Below the pieces are notes generated by a model. It saw nothing but the letters and a program-made list of their open reading frames with translations. It was not told the DNA's origin and ran no database searches. From NCBI GenBank assembly GCA_902793685.1, contig CADBEN010000015.1:1-52280 (forward strand): DNA of 52,280 nucleotides. The letters are read 5' to 3'. Below, piece after piece: positions 40,272-47,957 of the stretch. Position 1 is the stretch's first letter; each line of letters opens with the position of its first letter. Origin of the DNA: an uncultured Lachnospiraceae bacterium. Lineage in GTDB: Bacteria > Bacillota > Clostridia > Lachnospirales > Lachnospiraceae. The position numbers and the translations under genes were made by a program.

Positions 40272-40745
40272 TTACGCCCTCGTCATGGCGATGGTTCCCG
40301 TCCTCTGGACCTCCAGGATCCCGAAGGAACGGACCAGGTTGATAAACTCCTCCACCGTCTCCGGAGCCGCGTGCAGCTCGATCATCATGCTCTTCTGGGC
40401 CAGCTGCATGATCTTCGCGCCCATGACATTGCAGATCTCAATGAGACCGCCCCGGTTCGTCGGGGTGTAGGACACCCGGATCAGCATCATCTCCAGGGAG
40501 ATGCAGCGGCTCTCTTCCAGCCTGCGGACCTTAATGACGTCCACCTGCTTGTTCAGCTGTTTCTCGATCTGGTCGATGGTGCGCGTGTCTCCGGTAGAGA
40601 CGATCGTCATGCTGGACACGTCATGCTGCTCGGTCTCTCCCACTGCGAGGCTGTCGATATTGTAGCCGCGGCGCGCGAACAGTCCGGATACGCCGGAAAG
40701 GACACCGTCCTTGTTTTCCACCAGCACGGAAAAAATACCTTTCAT
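40272..40745 (-). CDS. ilvN: Acetolactate synthase small subunit
   Basis: The regulatory subunit of acetohydroxyacid synthase. It is 157 residues: an ACT domain at 1-75 (FSVLVENKDGVLSGVSGLFA with the RRGYNIDSL valine-binding region) and a C-terminal domain with MIELHAAPETVEEFINLVRS. The length matches the IlvH class. It lies 13 bp after ilvB on the same strand. Confidence 0.95.
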   Translation of the reverse strand: MKGIFSVLVENKDGVLSGVSGLFARRGYNIDSLAVGETEQHDVSSMTIVSTGDTRTIDQIEKQLNKQVDVIKVRRLEESRCISLEMMLIRVSYTPTNRGGLIEICNVMGAKIMQLAQKSMMIELHAAPETVEEFINLVRSFGILEVQRTGTIAMTRA

Positions 40746-40758
40746 CGCGTCCTCCTTT

Positions 40759-42381
40759 TCAGATCGTCAGATTCTCTTCCGCAATGTTGCAGACCATCAG
40801 CGCCGCGCGGTCCCAGGCCAGGAACTCCTCGATCATGCCCGGGAGCTGCTCGTTGGAGTTGCACTCCACATAGTCCATATTAAATGCGCCGGCAATGCAG
40901 TCAAAGCGCGGGTAGTCGTGAAGACGCACGCCGGAATACCTGCGTCCGCAGTTTTTCTCCTGATACTCGCGGACCAGGCCGAGATAACGGTTCCTGAGCA
41001 CCAGGACCTTGACCGCCACCTTGCACACGGCCGCGGTGGCCAGCTCGTTCATCGTCATCTGGAAGGCGCCGTCGCCGCAGACTGCCACCACCTGGGTATT
41101 CGGCGCGCAGATCTTGGCGCCGATGGCTGCGGGGATCGAGTAGCCCATGGTCCCCATGCCGCCGGTCGTCAGGAAACGGCCGTTCTTCATCACATAGTTG
41201 TCCGCAGACCAGAGCTGGTTCTGGCCGACGTCGGCCACGTAGATGGCGTCGTCGTCCATCTTCTCGGAAAGGGTCTGCACGAGAAGCATGGGGTTCACCA
41301 GACGGTTGCTCCACTTCCGCTGATCCACGGTGCTCTTCTTGATCTTCTCAAGTTCCCCGATCCAGCTGGAGGTGTCAATGTCGATCTTCGAATCAATCAG
41401 CGTGCGGAAGATATTCTTCACGTCGCCGACCAGCGGGAGTGTCGGGCCGAGGTTCTTGCCGATCTCCGCAGTGTCGATGTCGATATGGATGACCTTCAGG
41501 CTCCGTTCCAGGTTCTCCGGCTTCGGGACCGCACGGTCCGCGATCCGCGCGCCCACGACGATCAGAAGATCGCTGTTGGCGACAGCCCGGTTCGCATAAG
41601 GCTTTCCGTTGTTCCCCAGCATGCCGAAATACAGTGGGTGCGCCTTCGGCAGGACACCGATGCCCATCATGGTATGAACCAGCGGGATCTGGAACTTTTC
41701 GCAGAATTCCCGGACCACCGGCTCGCCGTTGCCCAGGATCACGCCGCCGCCTGCGACCAGCAGCGGTTTCTGTGCCTCGTTGATGGCCGCGATGACCTTG
41801 GCCATCTGCTGCGCGTTTCCCTTGGTATTCGGACGGTATCCGCGGATATTTACCTCCTCCGGATACACAAACTCCTTCCGCAGCTGTGCCATCTGGACAT
41901 CCCTCGGAATATCGATCAGCACCGGGCCCTGACGACCGGTGGAGGCGATGTAGAAAGCTTCCTTGAAGACCCGCGGGATATCGTCCGCGTTCTTCACCAG
42001 ATAGCTGTATTTCACGAAGGATTTCGTGGCGCCGCGCATGTCCGCCTCCTGGAACACGTCCTTGCCCAGGAGATGCGAATCCACCTGTCCGGTGATGGCG
42101 ATGATCGGGATACTGTCGGCATAAGCCGTAGCCAGTGCTGTGATGAGGTTTGTCGCGCCGGGGCCGGAGGAAGTCACGCATACGGCAGCCCTGCGGCTGA
42201 TGCGGGCGTACCCGCTGGCTTCGTGACCTGCGTTCTGTTCCTGTCTCGAAAGAATATGCTCGATCCGGCGGCTGTCGTACAGCGCGTCGTAAAACGGAGC
42301 GATCGCCACCCCCGGATAACCGAAGATCCGGGAGATCCCCTCCGCCTCAAGACATTTCACCATTGCCTGGGCACCATTCAT
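40759..42381 (-). CDS. ilvB: Acetolactate synthase large subunit
   Basis: The catalytic subunit of acetohydroxyacid synthase, first common step of valine, leucine and isoleucine synthesis. It is 540 residues with three thiamine-enzyme domains. The catalytic Glu is in RQEQNAGHEASGYAR, the central domain has the GNNGKPYANRAV region, and the TPP-Mg motif starts CGDGAFQMTMNELAT. The start at 42381 (MNGAQAM) follows AAAGGAG. It is slightly shorter than the roughly 560-570 residues of many homologues. The leader contains hairpin copy C and a terminator-like stem. Confidence 0.95.
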   Translation of the reverse strand: MNGAQAMVKCLEAEGISRIFGYPGVAIAPFYDALYDSRRIEHILSRQEQNAGHEASGYARISRRAAVCVTSSGPGATNLITALATAYADSIPIIAITGQVDSHLLGKDVFQEADMRGATKSFVKYSYLVKNADDIPRVFKEAFYIASTGRQGPVLIDIPRDVQMAQLRKEFVYPEEVNIRGYRPNTKGNAQQMAKVIAAINEAQKPLLVAGGGVILGNGEPVVREFCEKFQIPLVHTMMGIGVLPKAHPLYFGMLGNNGKPYANRAVANSDLLIVVGARIADRAVPKPENLERSLKVIHIDIDTAEIGKNLGPTLPLVGDVKNIFRTLIDSKIDIDTSSWIGELEKIKKSTVDQRKWSNRLVNPMLLVQTLSEKMDDDAIYVADVGQNQLWSADNYVMKNGRFLTTGGMGTMGYSIPAAIGAKICAPNTQVVAVCGDGAFQMTMNELATAAVCKVAVKVLVLRNRYLGLVREYQEKNCGRRYSGVRLHDYPRFDCIAGAFNMDYVECNSNEQLPGMIEEFLAWDRAALMVCNIAEENLTI

Positions 42382-42540
42382 AAATAATATCTCCTTTGTA
42401 AATATCAAATCCCGCGGAACGTTTATCCCAGTGGGAGTCTTCTCTCACTGAGATAAAAAAGCGCGCATTCCCGCAGCGCTCATATCTGTAAAAATTATAT
42501 TTAATCTGTATTTTCATATATGTCCGCCCAGATGTCAAGG
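42382..42540 (-). promoter_or_regulatory. ilvB leader: promoter, terminator-like stem and dispersed hairpin
   Basis: Read leftwards there is TTGACA at 42538-42533 (with no clean -10 at 17 bp), then AGCGC/GCGCGCT with a T6 run near 42482-42459. Next comes the dispersed hairpin (42457-42422), then the ribosome-binding site. The terminator-like stem before the start codon suggests attenuation. I see no T-box motif and no leader peptide rich in Leu, Val or Ile codons. Confidence 0.4.
42412..42459. repeat. Dispersed GTTTATCTCAGTGGG hairpin, copy C
   Basis: TTTATCCCAGTGGGAG and CTCTCACTGAGATAAA pair around a short loop. With the CCGCGGAAC flank it matches copy A (21059-21108) with about five differences, in the same + orientation. 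It lies in the ilvB leader. Confidence 0.7.
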
Positions 42541-42769
42541 AAACGCTTTTAATAAAACCGTAATTCCATCTTCAGATTCGGACCCCTTTCTCTTCAGCAA
42601 GATTTCAGCAAAGATGGCTAAAGTAAACCTCGTCAGCAGGAGAACACCGGTCCGGATCCGGGAGATCTTCCGGGCCCGAAAAATCTTCAGGATCCGAAAA
42701 ATCCATAAAAGGCATCCGGCCTTCCCGCTGTTCAATACCAAATTAAAACAACACAGGAGGACTTAATTA
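42541..42769. other. Upstream region of the secreted low-complexity protein
   Basis: No gene with a ribosome-binding site is visible. The stretch 42650-42710 has short direct repeats (GATCCGAAAAATC type). An AT-rich segment before the AGGAGG of the next gene probably holds its promoter, but I cannot assign -35/-10 boxes with confidence. Confidence 0.35.
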
Positions 42770-43483
42770 ATGAAAATTAACACAAAGAAACTTGCGGCAG
42801 GCCCTGTCATGGCGGCAGCCCTGCTCTGTGCAGTCAGTGTCGGTGTGAACGCGCCGGGCATCAGCAATGTGTACGCAGCTACAGTCACTGAAAGCACCGA
42901 AAACTCACAGGCGAAGCGGCCGGAAAAGGGATCACAGCGCGGACAGAACGGTGAAAAGCCCGAAGAGAAGGGCACCCGCTATGTCGGAAAGATCACTTCC
43001 CTGACCTCTTCCACCATCACCGTGGAACTGGGCGAGATGAAGCAGAGAGAAAAGCCTGCGGAGGGCACCTCCGGCACCAAGCCGGAAAAGCCCGCAGACG
43101 GCACCTCCGGCACCAGACGAAAGAAACCCGCAGACAGCACCGATGCCGCCACCGGCGCCACCAAAGACTCCACAAAGGAGAAGAAGGATCTCAATCCGGA
43201 GGATTTCATCACTCTGACCGGTGAGACGAAGACCATCACCGTCACCGATTCCACCAAGTTCCGCAGCCGCGGAAAGAAAAACGCGGATGGAACGGAAACT
43301 GCAGATACCGCCGGGGAATTCACCATTTCTGATCTGGCAGCCGGCGACTACATTACCTTCCTCGCGGACGAGGACGGCAGCATCCTGGAAGTCAGCAAGG
43401 GAATCGGAATGGGAGGCCGCGGCCGCCACGGCGGACCGCAGGATGACCGGAAGCAGAAAGAGACCACTGCGGCGGCGCAGTAA
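42770..43483 (+). CDS. Secreted low-complexity protein, DUF5666-like
   Basis: A 237-residue exported protein with a long signal peptide ending near residue 36 (VYA). Residues 40-67 are charged and disordered. A strand pair RYVGKITSLTSSTITVELGE resembles DUF5666-type beta domains and is interrupted by imperfect repeats of GTSGTKPEKPAD and related Lys/Pro/Thr segments (about 88-145). The fold resumes with DFITLTGETKTITVTDST and DLAAGDYITFLADEDGS. The C-terminal tail is Gly/Arg-rich. The ATG follows AGGAGG. The function is unknown. Confidence 0.7.
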   Translation: MKINTKKLAAGPVMAAALLCAVSVGVNAPGISNVYAATVTESTENSQAKRPEKGSQRGQNGEKPEEKGTRYVGKITSLTSSTITVELGEMKQREKPAEGTSGTKPEKPADGTSGTRRKKPADSTDAATGATKDSTKEKKDLNPEDFITLTGETKTITVTDSTKFRSRGKKNADGTETADTAGEFTISDLAAGDYITFLADEDGSILEVSKGIGMGGRGRHGGPQDDRKQKETTAAAQ

Positions 43484-43594
43484 CTCTCCCGTCTTCTTCC
43501 TCTTCCCCCGGTGCCCGGGACAGGTTATAATTTTATACAGAGTATCTGTGGCAGTTTTTCAACATCGACCGCCAGTCAGGAAAGGAGAAATACT

Positions 43595-44623
43595 ATGTCT
43601 GAAAATAAACCAGTCCCCGGCACCGGGGGAGATCATTACATTCCCTATTCAGAGCGTTCAGGCGCGGAATCCGTCGTCTTTTTTACCAGAAAGCGTACTC
43701 CGGAGGGGCTTGTCGCGATCTATGACCGCATCTCCTCGGTCCTGACCGGAAAGGTTGCGGTGAAGCTTCACACCGGAGAACCCAAAGGTCCCAACATCAT
43801 CCCCCGTCCCATGGTTCAGGAGCTGTTCAAGGAGCGTCTGAAGGATGCGGCGATCGTTGAGACAAATACCTACTATGACGGCGACCGGTATTATACGGAA
43901 GACCACAGAAAGACCCTGAAGGTCAACGGCTGGACCTTCGCGCCGGTGGACATCATGGATGAGGACGGCACTGCCATGCTTCCGGTCAAGGGCGGTAAAT
44001 GGTTCACGGAGATGTCCGTAGGAAAAAATCTGCTGAATTACGATTCCCTGCTGGCGCTGACTCATTTCAAGGGCCACGTTCAGGGCGGATTCGGCGGTTC
44101 CAACAAGAATATCGGCATCGGCTGTGCGGACGGACGCATCGGAAAGGCGATGATCCACACCACGCCCGGTCAGCCGAACCAGTGGGACATCGCGAAGGAA
44201 GAGTTCATGGAGCGCATCACGGAATCCACGAAAGCCACCATCGACCACTTTGCGGGACACGTAGCCTATATCAATGTACTCCGGAACATGTCAGTGTCCT
44301 GCGACTGTGAGGGCGTGGCAGCGGCTCCGGTCGTCACGCCGGACATCGGCATTGCGGCATCCCTGGACATTCTCGCGGTGGATCAGGCTTCCATGGATCT
44401 GGTCTATGCACTTCCGCTCCTCAGCCGCACGGATATTGTGGAACGGATCCAGTCCCGGCACGGACTGCGCCAGCTCACTTACATGAAAGAAATGGGCATG
44501 GGCAACGACCGGTACACGCTGATCGATATCGACAACGGCGACGCGGTCATCACGGCAGAGCAGGCGGTCGAGGGAATCAGCGGCAAATGGACTCCGGACC
44601 GCTACTCCAGGATCACGGTATAA
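43595..44623 (+). CDS. DUF362-domain protein
   Basis: A 342-residue cytosolic protein of the DUF362 family. Visible family blocks are VAVKLHTGEPKGPNIIPRP, NLLNYDSLLALTHFKGH, GFGGSNKNIGIGCADGRIGK and the C-terminal RIQSRHGLRQLTYMKEMGMG. The ferredoxin-type cysteine clusters found in some members are absent. The start at 43595 follows AAAGGAG. Only four bases separate it from the phosphodiesterase gene, so the two are cotranscribed. The biochemical role of the family is not settled. Confidence 0.88.
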   Translation: MSENKPVPGTGGDHYIPYSERSGAESVVFFTRKRTPEGLVAIYDRISSVLTGKVAVKLHTGEPKGPNIIPRPMVQELFKERLKDAAIVETNTYYDGDRYYTEDHRKTLKVNGWTFAPVDIMDEDGTAMLPVKGGKWFTEMSVGKNLLNYDSLLALTHFKGHVQGGFGGSNKNIGIGCADGRIGKAMIHTTPGQPNQWDIAKEEFMERITESTKATIDHFAGHVAYINVLRNMSVSCDCEGVAAAPVVTPDIGIAASLDILAVDQASMDLVYALPLLSRTDIVERIQSRHGLRQLTYMKEMGMGNDRYTLIDIDNGDAVITAEQAVEGISGKWTPDRYSRITV

Positions 44624-44627
44624 CGAT

Positions 44628-45173
44628 ATGTCGAAGTATCTTGTCTGTTCGGATATTCACGGAGAGATTGAAAATTTCCGCGAGGCGCTCCTTCAGGAGC
44701 TGCCACTGGACGGCGTTCTGATCGCCGGAGATCTGGAACTCAGGACCGGCGAGATCGAGAGCGTGATCTGGGAAGCCGTCCAGGAGACGGATCCCTCTGC
44801 GTCCACGATCCCGCCTTCCTATATCGTCGCGGGCAACAATGACGGATGGACTGCGCCGGAGCTTCCGAAAAAAATCATCACAAAGCTGGAAGGGCACACC
44901 ATCTTTCTCTGCCACGGCCACCGCTTCGGCGTTCCGCGCCTCAATACGCTGTGGGTCCAGGCAAAGAAGTCAGGGGCGGATATCGCGATCTTCGGACACA
45001 CCCACCGGTACCAGGACGCGGAGCACTTCGGCGTCCGCTTTCTGAATCCCGGGAAGCTGGGGTACAACTTTTCAGGTCTTCGTTCCACCTACATGATCCT
45101 GACGTTTTTACCGGACGGGAGCGTGAATGCGGAAAAACGCTTCCTGCCCGAACGGCCGGATCCTTATTTCTGA
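44628..45173 (+). CDS. YfcE/MJ0936-type metallophosphodiesterase
   Basis: A 181-residue phosphodiesterase. The di-metal ligands appear in order: SDIHG (residues 8-12), AGDLE, GNND, CHGHRFG and FGHTH. The length is that of the stand-alone YfcE family, which acts on phosphodiester model substrates; the physiological substrate is unknown. It is the second gene after the DUF362 gene and ends at a bidirectional terminator. Confidence 0.92.
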   Translation: MSKYLVCSDIHGEIENFREALLQELPLDGVLIAGDLELRTGEIESVIWEAVQETDPSASTIPPSYIVAGNNDGWTAPELPKKIITKLEGHTIFLCHGHRFGVPRLNTLWVQAKKSGADIAIFGHTHRYQDAEHFGVRFLNPGKLGYNFSGLRSTYMILTFLPDGSVNAEKRFLPERPDPYF

Positions 45174-45184
45174 AGCCGGAACAC

Positions 45185-45225
45185 AAAAAACCGGGAACCT
45201 GTTTGATCTCAGGTTCCCGGTTTTT
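45185..45225. terminator. Bidirectional terminator
   Basis: AAAAACCGGGAACCTG and its complement form a stem with an 8-nt loop and A/T runs at both ends. It serves the phosphodiesterase gene and the leftward wall-binding gene. Confidence 0.92.
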
Positions 45226-45251
45226 ATGTTCGCCTTATTTCATTTTCCGGA

Positions 45252-46088
45252 TCAGTGTACCCAGACACCGTTGCCGTCGACATAGTAGCCGTCCGGCGTG
45301 TAGCAGTTCGTATACATATCTCCGTTCGGTCCGCAGAAGTAGTAAACGCCGTTCCAGTTGATCCAGCCGGTACGCATATAGCCGTTCCCGTCGAAGCAGT
45401 ACCACTTGCCGTTGATCATCTGCCAGCAGTTCCGCGGATAGGTTCCGTTCGCATTGCGGTACCACCAGCCACGGTTGTCCCGGTTCCATCCGTTGACGAT
45501 CTGGGGCTGGCCAGGTCCGCCGGAAGAGGAGGAAGAAGAAGAGGATCCGCCGCCGGAGCCGCCGGAAGACTTGCCTTCAAACCACTTGGTGTCAGAATAA
45601 TCACCCCAGGAGCCGTGTTTGTTGTTGTGGACCAGACGGACACGGAACTTGTAGTCGCCGTCCTTCTTGATGTAACTGCTGAAATTATAGGACGTGCTGG
45701 TGGTCTTAACCAGTGCGACCTCGGTGCCGCCCCGCTTCAACTGGATCTGATACTTTTCTCCGCTTTCCCGCTGCTTGTCCCAATGCGCGGTCTTCCCGCT
45801 CCACCAGCAGTCGCCCCAGTAATCATCCGGCGTATAGGAAGAACTGGAGGAACTTGAGGATCTTTTCTTCGAAGAAGAGCTGGAATAATTATACTCGTTC
45901 TCATAGTAATTACTGCCGGCCCAGCCGCCCTCCTCAAGAGCCCAGCCGCTGGCTCTCGCGATATCCGCGGCATCTCCATACTGGTCGTCATATGCATCCG
46001 CCAGGGCAGAACCTGCAAAGACACCGCCGATGGCCAGAATCGCCGTCATCCCCAGCACACCGAGCATTTTTAAAGTAGCTTTTCTCAT
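45252..46088 (-). CDS. Secreted protein with Ser-rich linkers and cell-wall-binding repeats
   Basis: A 278-residue exported protein. The signal peptide ends near residue 31 (SALA). A poly-Ser stretch lies at about 69-86. Residues about 95-172 look like a small beta-sandwich domain (YQIQLKRGGTEVALVKTTST, YKFRVRLVHNN), fibronectin-III-like at a guess. A second Gly/Ser linker lies at about 175-193. Residues about 199-278 are wall-binding repeats (GWWYRNANGTYPRN, GKWYCFDGNGYMRTGW, GVYYFCGPNGDMYTN, GYYVDGNGVWVH). A degenerate copy of its 3' end follows upstream at 46150. Confidence 0.85.
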   Translation of the reverse strand: MRKATLKMLGVLGMTAILAIGGVFAGSALADAYDDQYGDAADIARASGWALEEGGWAGSNYYENEYNYSSSSSKKRSSSSSSSSYTPDDYWGDCWWSGKTAHWDKQRESGEKYQIQLKRGGTEVALVKTTSTSYNFSSYIKKDGDYKFRVRLVHNNKHGSWGDYSDTKWFEGKSSGGSGGGSSSSSSSSGGPGQPQIVNGWNRDNRGWWYRNANGTYPRNCWQMINGKWYCFDGNGYMRTGWINWNGVYYFCGPNGDMYTNCYTPDGYYVDGNGVWVH

Positions 46089-46149
46089 AGATTCATTCTC
46101 CTTTGCTTAATGCGGGCATCGCCTTGAAACATTCCGCCGGAAGTGATTC

Positions 46150-46363
46150 TCAGTGCACCCAGACGCCATTGCCGTCGACGTAATAGCCGTCCGGCGTGTA
46201 GCAGTTCGTGAACATGTCTCCGTTTGGTCCGCAGAAGTAGTAAACACCGTTCCAGTTGATCCAGCCGGTACGCATGTAACCGTTCCCGTCAAAGCAGTAC
46301 CACTTGCCGTTGATAAACTGCCAGCCCCACTACAGCGGCAATTTTCAAGATATGTCTGCTCAT
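46150..46363 (-). pseudogene. Degenerate tandem copy of the wall-binding gene
   Basis: The last 170 or so bases closely match the 3' end of the intact gene at 45252, down to the terminal VWVH and stop. The front starts with an ATG at 46363 and a signal-peptide-like MSRHILKIAAVVGLAV. It then runs out of frame into the repeat WQFINGKWYCFDGNG. The 214-bp total is not a multiple of three. An internal deletion joined a signal peptide to the wall-binding repeats with a frameshift. Confidence 0.7.
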
Positions 46364-46668
46364 CCCATACCCCTTTTCCAGTGATGTTTCCAGAACTCAT
46401 TTTCTGCAAATGCAATCACTCATTATCTTTTGATGTATCCATTATAATCCTATTCCCGAAATCCGCAAATGCCCTTTAGGAAGTTGTAATAATCATTTCT
46501 TTTTGTCAAACACCGCGTCCCGGTGCTTTCGTTTACCTCCTTCAGCAATATTTTTCTGTACGCTAGAATACAATCAGCCGTAAAGCCCTGCCTCTGCAGG
46601 GTCTGGAATCAACCCGGTGCAAGTCCCGCAAGCGGGACATAAATTATTTCAGAAAGGATAGCTTCTCC
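46364..46668 (+). promoter_or_regulatory. Non-coding leader of the MFS gene with stacked hairpins
   Basis: There is no gene here. Before the MFS start come CACCG/CGGTG (about 46510-46525), CCCTGC/GCAGGG (about 46587-46602) and GTCCCGC/GCGGGAC (about 46625-46640). The part GGAATCAACCCGGTGCAAGTCC loosely recalls the cobalamin-riboswitch core, but the CCACTG-type element is missing. A structured leader is likely; its ligand is unknown. Confidence 0.35.
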
Positions 46669-47835
46669 ATGTCCTCACAGGAAAATCGCGCGGCCGATGC
46701 TGCCGCGCCGGAGCCGGTCGCAAAGCATCCGGAATATACCTACACCATGATGATCTTTGACGGTCTGTGTGTCTCCGGCGCCTCCGTCGTCATCCCGCTG
46801 CTCCGGGATCACTACGGTCTGTCATATGATCTCGTGGGAACACTCCTCGCGCTGCTGAGCGTAGGGAATCTTCTCTCCTCCTTTATCTGCGGGTTCCTGC
46901 CGCGCCGCCTCGGGGTCCGGAAGACCGCCCTCATCTTCACCTCCGGTCTCTTTCTGGGTTATCTGATGCTGGTCCTGTTCCGGGCGCCTTTCATCATCTG
47001 CCTCGCCTTCCTGGTCATCGGCCTCGGCAAAGGAAGCACCATGAACAATGCCACGGTAGCCGCCGGATCCGGGACCGCGGACAAGACAAAAAGCACGAAT
47101 TTCATCAATGCGACCTTCGCCCTCGGCAGCCTGATGGTCCCTGTCCTCTATACTGCGGCAGGACGGCTGCCGGGCTGGAAAGGCCCGCTCTGTGCCTTTA
47201 CCTTTTTCGGCCTTGTCATCTGGATCATGTTCCACATGATCGGCCTCAGCAGCGTACGTCTGACGGGAAAGAACACAGAGGACCGCTCCTTCCTCAGAAG
47301 CCCCCATTTCTGGCTCTCTGTCGCCTTTCTTTTCTTCATCCAGTGTTCCGAGATCACTGTGGTGGGCTGGGTCGTCACATACTTTAAGGATGCCGGCATC
47401 CTAAGCGGCGCCCTCAGCAGCTGGACCGTCACGGTCTTCTGGCTGGCCATGCTGATCGGACGGCTTCTGATCGTCTTTGTGATCCCGCCGGAGAGTCCCC
47501 TGAGGACACTCCCGGTCATGTCCGCCGGCACCTGCGTGACGTATCTGCTGCTCCTGACCTCACAGTCGGGGATCACTGCGGTCGTCTTCCTCTTCCTGTA
47601 CGGCCTGACAGCTGCCGGTTTATATCCCACCGTCATCGCCCAGTCAGCGAAAAACATGAACAATGCTTCTGTCGGCGTCATGCTGCCCATCGGAGGTATC
47701 GGCGCCATCGTCACCCCCTATTTAGTGGGCGCGGTCGCAGCTAAGGCAGGCATCGAGGCCGGCATGGCCTGCCCCATGGTGGCTATCCTTCTTTCCTTTC
47801 TCTGCTCGCTGCTGCTCCGGAGAATGCCGGACTGA
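46669..47835 (+). CDS. MFS transporter
   Basis: A 388-residue major facilitator with 12 predicted helices. The loop 2-3 region has GFLPRRLGVRKTALIF, a variant of the GxxxDxxGRR motif. A central cytosolic loop with LTGKNTEDRSFLRSP separates the two six-helix halves. Residues 1-22 are hydrophilic. The ATG follows AGAAAGGA. The substrate cannot be predicted. It is a single gene with a long structured leader and a terminator behind it. Confidence 0.88.
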   Translation: MSSQENRAADAAAPEPVAKHPEYTYTMMIFDGLCVSGASVVIPLLRDHYGLSYDLVGTLLALLSVGNLLSSFICGFLPRRLGVRKTALIFTSGLFLGYLMLVLFRAPFIICLAFLVIGLGKGSTMNNATVAAGSGTADKTKSTNFINATFALGSLMVPVLYTAAGRLPGWKGPLCAFTFFGLVIWIMFHMIGLSSVRLTGKNTEDRSFLRSPHFWLSVAFLFFIQCSEITVVGWVVTYFKDAGILSGALSSWTVTVFWLAMLIGRLLIVFVIPPESPLRTLPVMSAGTCVTYLLLLTSQSGITAVVFLFLYGLTAAGLYPTVIAQSAKNMNNASVGVMLPIGGIGAIVTPYLVGAVAAKAGIEAGMACPMVAILLSFLCSLLLRRMPD

Positions 47836-47877
47836 CACACAGAATAACTTCTCCGGAGAGTACCCGGCTGACATTAA

Positions 47878-47899
47878 CGTGCAGGCCCGGCGCCTGCAC
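47878..47899. repeat. GTGCAGGC/GCCTGCAC hairpin
   Basis: A short perfect inverted repeat between the MFS stop codon and the terminator. It has no T-run of its own. Confidence 0.5.
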
Positions 47900-47913
47900 G
47901 ATCTTGCAGACTC

Positions 47914-47955
47914 AAAAACTGCCGCATCAGGATCATTCCTGACGCGGCAGTTTTT
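47914..47955. terminator. Bidirectional terminator
   Basis: AAAAACTGCCGCATCAGG and CCTGACGCGGCAGTTTTT pair with one mismatch. It ends the rightward MFS gene and the leftward dctP/yiaK chimera. Confidence 0.92.
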
Positions 47956-47957
47956 CT

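Noticed and set aside
42614-42766. A 50-codon frame encoding a very basic Arg/Lys/Ile-rich peptide upstream of the secreted protein gene
   Set aside because: It has no ribosome-binding site, and its repeats mirror short DNA repeats (GATCCGAAAAATC type) rather than a protein pattern.
42382-42769. T-box riboswitch upstream of ilvB
   Set aside because: The AGGGTGGNACCGCG element is missing; the CCGCGG present belongs to the dispersed hairpin flank found elsewhere.
46613-46640. GGTGCAAGTCC as a possible tRNA T-arm
   Set aside because: No acceptor, D or anticodon arms fit around it, and the TTC of the T-loop is absent.
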